Source of the DNA: DASSSQ01 sp963839285 | Lineage (GTDB): Bacteria; Actinomycetota; Thermoleophilia; Gaiellales; Gaiellaceae | Direction: 5' to 3' | NCBI GenBank assembly: GCA_963839285.1 | Contig: CAWIUN010000024.1 | Span: forward strand, 1-64,000 | Length of the DNA: 64,000 nt | Shown: piece after piece, positions 60,746 to 64,000 of the stretch | Numbering within the stretch: position 1 is the first letter of the stretch | Layout: every line of letters starts with the position of its first letter | Program-made: the position numbers and the translations under genes | The notes under the pieces: generated by a model | The model's input: the letters and a program-made list of their open reading frames with translations, nothing else | Databases searched by the model: none | Told to the model about the DNA's origin: nothing

Positions 60746-63505
60746 GTGCCGCGGGCAACGCCGGTGTCGGTCGTGACCCTCCCCGAGGTGGTCGGACGAG
60801 AGGCAGAGCTCGTCGCGCTCCGGGCGTTCGTCGACGGCGATCGGGACGGGCCCGCTGCGCTCGTGCTCGAGGGTGGCGCCGGGATCGGCAAGTCGACGCT
60901 CTGGCGTGCCGGCGTCGACTACGCGCACACGCAGGGGCTGCGTGTGTACTCCTCTCGGCCGGCGGAGGCCGAGCGCGGTCTCGCTCACGTGGTGCTCGGC
61001 GACCTCTTCGAGGATGCCCTCGACGACGTTCTGCCCGCGCTGCAGGCGCCGAGGCGGCGCGCGCTCGAGGTCGCGTTCCTGCGAGACCGGACGTCGAGCG
61101 ATCCCGTCGATGACCGCGCGCTCGGGGTCGCGGTGCGCGACGTGCTGCAGCTTCTCGGCGACGGGAGGACGATCCTGCTCGCGATCGACGACGTCCAGTG
61201 GCTCGACGCGTCCTCGTCGGCGGCGCTCGCGTTCGCGCTGCGGAGACTCGCGTCGAATCGCGTTCGCGTGCTGCTGGCACGGCGGCTCGCCGACGCCCCG
61301 GGGCAGGCCTCTGGGCTCGAGCACGGCTTCGCCGGTGAGCAGGTGCTGCGGCTGCCGGTCGGCCCCCTGAGCGCCGGCGCACTTCATCGCCTCCTGCGCG
61401 ACCGGCTCGACAGGCGGTTCGCGCGCCAGACGCTGCTGCGGGTCCACGAGCGGTCGGGCGGAAACCCGTTCTTCGCGCTGGAGCTGGCCCGCGCTCTCGA
61501 GGAGGACGTCGACCCGCTCGCGCCGCTCCCGGTCCCCGAGACGCTCGACGAGCTGCTGCGCTCCAGGATCGCCGGGCTTCCGCCGGCCACGCACGCGGCG
61601 CTCGCGATCGTGGCGGCGCTGGGAACGACCTCGGACGCGATTCTGGCGCGCGCCGGCGTTGCGCCGAACGCGCTCCGCCCGGCACTCGACGCGCACGTGG
61701 TCACGCGCGAGGACGCGGCGATCCGCTTCACCCATCCGCTCCTGTCGTCGCTCGTCTACCGCGACCTCGGCGACGAGCGTCGGCGGGTCCACGCGCAGAT
61801 CGGCGGGCTGGTCGACGACCCCGTCCTGCGGGCCGTTCATCTTGCGCTCTCGAAGCACACGCCGGACGCGGACGTCGCCGGCGCCCTCGACGATGCCGCC
61901 GGGCAAGCCCGGGATCGTGGTGCGGCTGCCGTCGCGGCCGAGCTGTTCGAGCACGCGCTGCGACTGACTCCGCCGGACGCGGACGAAGGGCGCCACCGCC
62001 GCGCGCTCGCGGCAGCTCGCGCCCATCAGGCCGCCGGCGAGTGGACGCGCGCCCGCACGATCGCGACCGATCTCCTGGCCGAGACGGAGACCGGCTCGTG
62101 GCGCGTGGAGGCACTCATCCTGCTCGCCGAGGTCGAAGGTGGCGGACGCGCGGCCGAGTCGCTCGCCGAGGCCCTTCGCGAGACGGGCTCGAAGCCGGCC
62201 CTCGCATCGCTCATCCACTGTCGCCTGGCGTGGGTGACGCGCTTCAGCCAGAGTTTCGACCACGCCGCTGCCGCGCTCGAGCTGGCCGAGCGGCTGGACG
62301 ACGACGAGCTCCGGGTGCGTGCCCGGGCCGTGCGGACGATCCTCGACTGGTTCGCCGGCCGGGGAGAGAGCACCGGCGACCTTCCGGCGCTCGCCAAGCA
62401 GCTCCCGGCAGCGCTCGGAGGGCAGCGGCTGGTGCAGGAGGCGACGCAGGCGGTCGTGAACACGCTCGCGCCGTCTTCGAAGCGAGACGAAGCCCGTGCC
62501 TTCCTCGACCGCGAGCTCGCCGAGTGGCGCGATCGCGACGAGCCGCGGAGCGCGCAAGCCTTGTGGGGTCTCGCCTGGGTCGAGTTCTGGGCCGGGCACT
62601 GGCAGCTCGCAGCCGACTACGCGGATCGCGCGCACGACATCGCGATCCAGTACGGCCTGGAGGTGCCGCAGGATCACCTTCCGATCGCCGTCATCGCCGT
62701 CCATCGCGGCCGGTTCGAGCTCGCGCGCGAGCATTCGCAGCGGGCGCTCCGCCTGGCGGTGGAGCAGTTCGGGCTCCGTCCGCCTCAGCACCTCGCCGTC
62801 GTCGGGCTCGCCGCGCTCGCCGCCGGAGATCCGCCGGCTGCTCTGAACTGGCTCGGCAGAGCAGAGCGTCGGGCTACGGAGATGGGCTGGGGCGAGCCGA
62901 GCGTCCGCTGGTGGACAGCCGATCACGTCGAGCTCCTGCTCGAGGCGCGCCGCAGCGACGACGCCGTCCGGCTGCTCGCCGCCTGGGAGGCGGATGCGGC
63001 GCGGGTCGGCCGCGAGTGGGTGCTCGCGCACGTCACCCGGTGCCGGGGCCTCGTGGCCGCCGCACGCGGGGACGTCGCGCATGCGGTCGACGTGCTCGAG
63101 CAGGCGGTCGCGGAGCACGAGGCAGTCGGCGACCCGTTCGGCCGCGCCCGGGCGCTGCTCGCGCTCGGGGCCGTCAGGCGACGTGCGCGCGAGAAGCGCG
63201 CGGCGCGCGAGGCGATCTCGGCCGCGCTCGCGGGCTTCGAGGAGATCGGGGCGGCCGGCTGGTCGGCCAGGGCGCGCGCGGAGGTCGGACGGATCGGCGG
63301 GCGGACGCGTGCGGCGGGGCTGACGGCTGCCGAGCTCCGCGTCGCCTCCCTCGTCGCCGAGGGCAGGACGAACCGCGAGGTCGCCGCAGCCCTGTTCCTC
63401 GGCGAGCGGACGGTCGCGAGCCACCTGAACCACATCTACGCCAAGCTCGGCGTCCGCTCGCGAACCGAGCTCGCCCTCCGGCTCCGCCCCGAGCGACCCG
63501 CCTAG
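60746..63505 (+). CDS. LuxR-family regulator with AAA ATPase and TPR-like domains (LAL type)
   Basis: 919 residues, intact: Walker A LEGGAGIGKSTLW near residue 45, Walker B ILLAIDDVQWLD near 147, then RSGGNPFFALELARAL. A helical TPR-like middle (300-840) leads to a C-terminal LuxR HTH (about 860-915: LTAAELRVASLVAEGRTNRE, TVASHLNHIYAKLGVRSRTE). A large ligand- or ATP-gated transcription activator; target unknown. GTG at 60746 is preferred: GACAAT lies 6 nt before it and upstream starts would run into the OsmC promoter. Confidence 0.88.
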   Translation: MPRATPVSVVTLPEVVGREAELVALRAFVDGDRDGPAALVLEGGAGIGKSTLWRAGVDYAHTQGLRVYSSRPAEAERGLAHVVLGDLFEDALDDVLPALQAPRRRALEVAFLRDRTSSDPVDDRALGVAVRDVLQLLGDGRTILLAIDDVQWLDASSSAALAFALRRLASNRVRVLLARRLADAPGQASGLEHGFAGEQVLRLPVGPLSAGALHRLLRDRLDRRFARQTLLRVHERSGGNPFFALELARALEEDVDPLAPLPVPETLDELLRSRIAGLPPATHAALAIVAALGTTSDAILARAGVAPNALRPALDAHVVTREDAAIRFTHPLLSSLVYRDLGDERRRVHAQIGGLVDDPVLRAVHLALSKHTPDADVAGALDDAAGQARDRGAAAVAAELFEHALRLTPPDADEGRHRRALAAARAHQAAGEWTRARTIATDLLAETETGSWRVEALILLAEVEGGGRAAESLAEALRETGSKPALASLIHCRLAWVTRFSQSFDHAAAALELAERLDDDELRVRARAVRTILDWFAGRGESTGDLPALAKQLPAALGGQRLVQEATQAVVNTLAPSSKRDEARAFLDRELAEWRDRDEPRSAQALWGLAWVEFWAGHWQLAADYADRAHDIAIQYGLEVPQDHLPIAVIAVHRGRFELAREHSQRALRLAVEQFGLRPPQHLAVVGLAALAAGDPPAALNWLGRAERRATEMGWGEPSVRWWTADHVELLLEARRSDDAVRLLAAWEADAARVGREWVLAHVTRCRGLVAAARGDVAHAVDVLEQAVAEHEAVGDPFGRARALLALGAVRRRAREKRAAREAISAALAGFEEIGAAGWSARARAEVGRIGGRTRAAGLTAAELRVASLVAEGRTNREVAAALFLGERTVASHLNHIYAKLGVRSRTELALRLRPERPA

Positions 63506-63556
63506 CCGGCGGCAAAGTTCAGCCGTTCTGTCGTTTCCGCTGCGGCACCGGCCTCG

Positions 63557-63562
63557 TAACGT
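63557..63562 (+). promoter_or_regulatory. -10 box of the terminal operon
   Basis: TAACGT lies 7 nt before the ATG at 63570, with GTTTCC 18 nt upstream as a possible -35. No ribosome site is present, so leaderless translation is likely. Confidence 0.4.
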
Positions 63563-63569
63563 CGACCGC

Positions 63570-63920
63570 ATGCCGAGCTACCTCGTCGAGACGTATCTGG
63601 CCCGTGGCCGAGCGGACGAGCGCACCGCTCGCGAGCGGCGGGCACGCGCGGCGGCGGAGGTGCTGACGCGGGGCACGACCCGGGTCCGCTTCGCCCGCTC
63701 GATCCACGTGCCCGAGGACGAGATCTGCTTCTACGTCTTCGATGCCCCGACCGCCTGCGACGCCGCGCAGGCCGCTGAACGTGCCGGCCTCGATCCGATC
63801 CGCGTGGTCGAGGCGGTCGCGTCGACGGAGGAGGAGAGCGACGACGACAGCCCGGCGAACGAGCGGTCGGGCGGAGAGGCCTGCCCGCACCCTTCAGCGC
63901 ACGAAAAGGAGAAGCGATGA
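63570..63920 (+). CDS. DUF4242-like small protein
   Basis: 116 residues: PSYLVETYLARGRADERTAR, TRVRFARSIHVPEDEICFYV, FDAPTACDAAQAAERAGLDP, IRVVEAVA, a ferredoxin-like alpha/beta pattern seen in DUF4242-type proteins, then a disordered acidic/polar tail. Function unknown. The following gene overlaps its stop (ATGA), so they form an operon. Confidence 0.65.
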   Translation: MPSYLVETYLARGRADERTARERRARAAAEVLTRGTTRVRFARSIHVPEDEICFYVFDAPTACDAAQAAERAGLDPIRVVEAVASTEEESDDDSPANERSGGEACPHPSAHEKEKR

Positions 63921-64000
63921 GATCACGGTTGCTCCTGCTCGTCGTCCTCGCAGCGATCGGTGCCGCCGTCTACGGCGGCAAGGTGCTGGCGACGCCGGCG
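63917..64000 (+). CDS. Start of an exported protein, cut by the window end
   Basis: Only 28 residues are visible: MRSRLLLLVVLAAIGAAVYG then GKVLATPA, a signal peptide or membrane anchor. ATG overlaps the previous TGA; AAAAGGAGA stands just upstream. The family cannot be named from this part. Confidence 0.6.
   Translation, partial: MRSRLLLLVVLAAIGAAVYGGKVLATPA

Overview
This is a high-GC, gene-dense chromosomal window. Its conserved housekeeping blocks (prfA-prmC-tsaC-glyA-upp-wecA-atp; prfB-ftsE-ftsX-rnr-smpB next to ssrA) and gene families point to an actinobacterium. A deep lineage such as the Thermoleophilia (Gaiellales/Solirubrobacterales) is my best guess. That placement comes from gene content and style, not from a phylogeny. 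Apart from one alcohol dehydrogenase, one carbohydrate kinase, a cyclase-ATPase, a LuxR-type regulator and a few small genes, nearly everything lies on the minus strand.

Layout. (1) 1-9716 is an accessory region. It holds two diverged copies of a three-gene cluster (A at 163-1690, B at 7876-9411; coiled coil with a Rho-N-like end, small membrane protein, basic protein). Between them lie a zinc-ribbon/adenylate cyclase/ATPase/TPR protein, a small hypothetical gene, an aquaporin, a cupredoxin, an RDD remnant and a short cyclase fragment. (2) 9717-25547 is core: tmRNA (ssrA), adh, smpB, rnr, ftsX, ftsE, prfB with its programmed +1 frameshift, a DUF378-CBS protein, secA, a PfkB kinase, hpf, comF, and a very long repeat-built coiled-coil protein with an MshEN-like start. 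(3) 25674-39530 combines the activated-methyl cycle (mtnA, ahcY with a MerR regulator, metH) with envelope polysaccharide genes (two nucleotidyltransferases, a cupin, a methyltransferase, UDP-glucose dehydrogenase, an LCP ligase) and a GCS2-type ligase. (4) 39708-54201 is the F1Fo ATP synthase operon. It is split: atpI/Z-B-E-F-H-A-G and atpD-C are separated by about 7.4 kb carrying an oligopeptide ABC transporter (oppC, A, B, D, F), a small membrane protein and a zinc-finger membrane protein. (5) 54361-60632 is the conserved wecA-upp-glyA-tsaC-prmC-prfA block plus an OsmC protein. (6) 60746-64000, plus strand, is a large LuxR/ATPase regulator followed by a two-gene start of another operon.

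About twenty genes, including atpA, atpB, atpC, atpD, atpG and atpH, are broken by single-base shifts, although the protein sequence resumes perfectly in another frame. This is best read as uncorrected indel error in the assembly rather than gene decay, and coordinates here bridge those shifts.

Other signals: three consecutive-gene junctions where the downstream gene can only start at CTG overlapping the upstream TGA; many genes with a TANNNT box only 6-7 nt before the start codon and no Shine-Dalgarno (leaderless mRNA); and a recurring palindrome, GTGACRMTTCGTCAC, near mtnA/ahcY, inside metH and between prfA and the OsmC gene.
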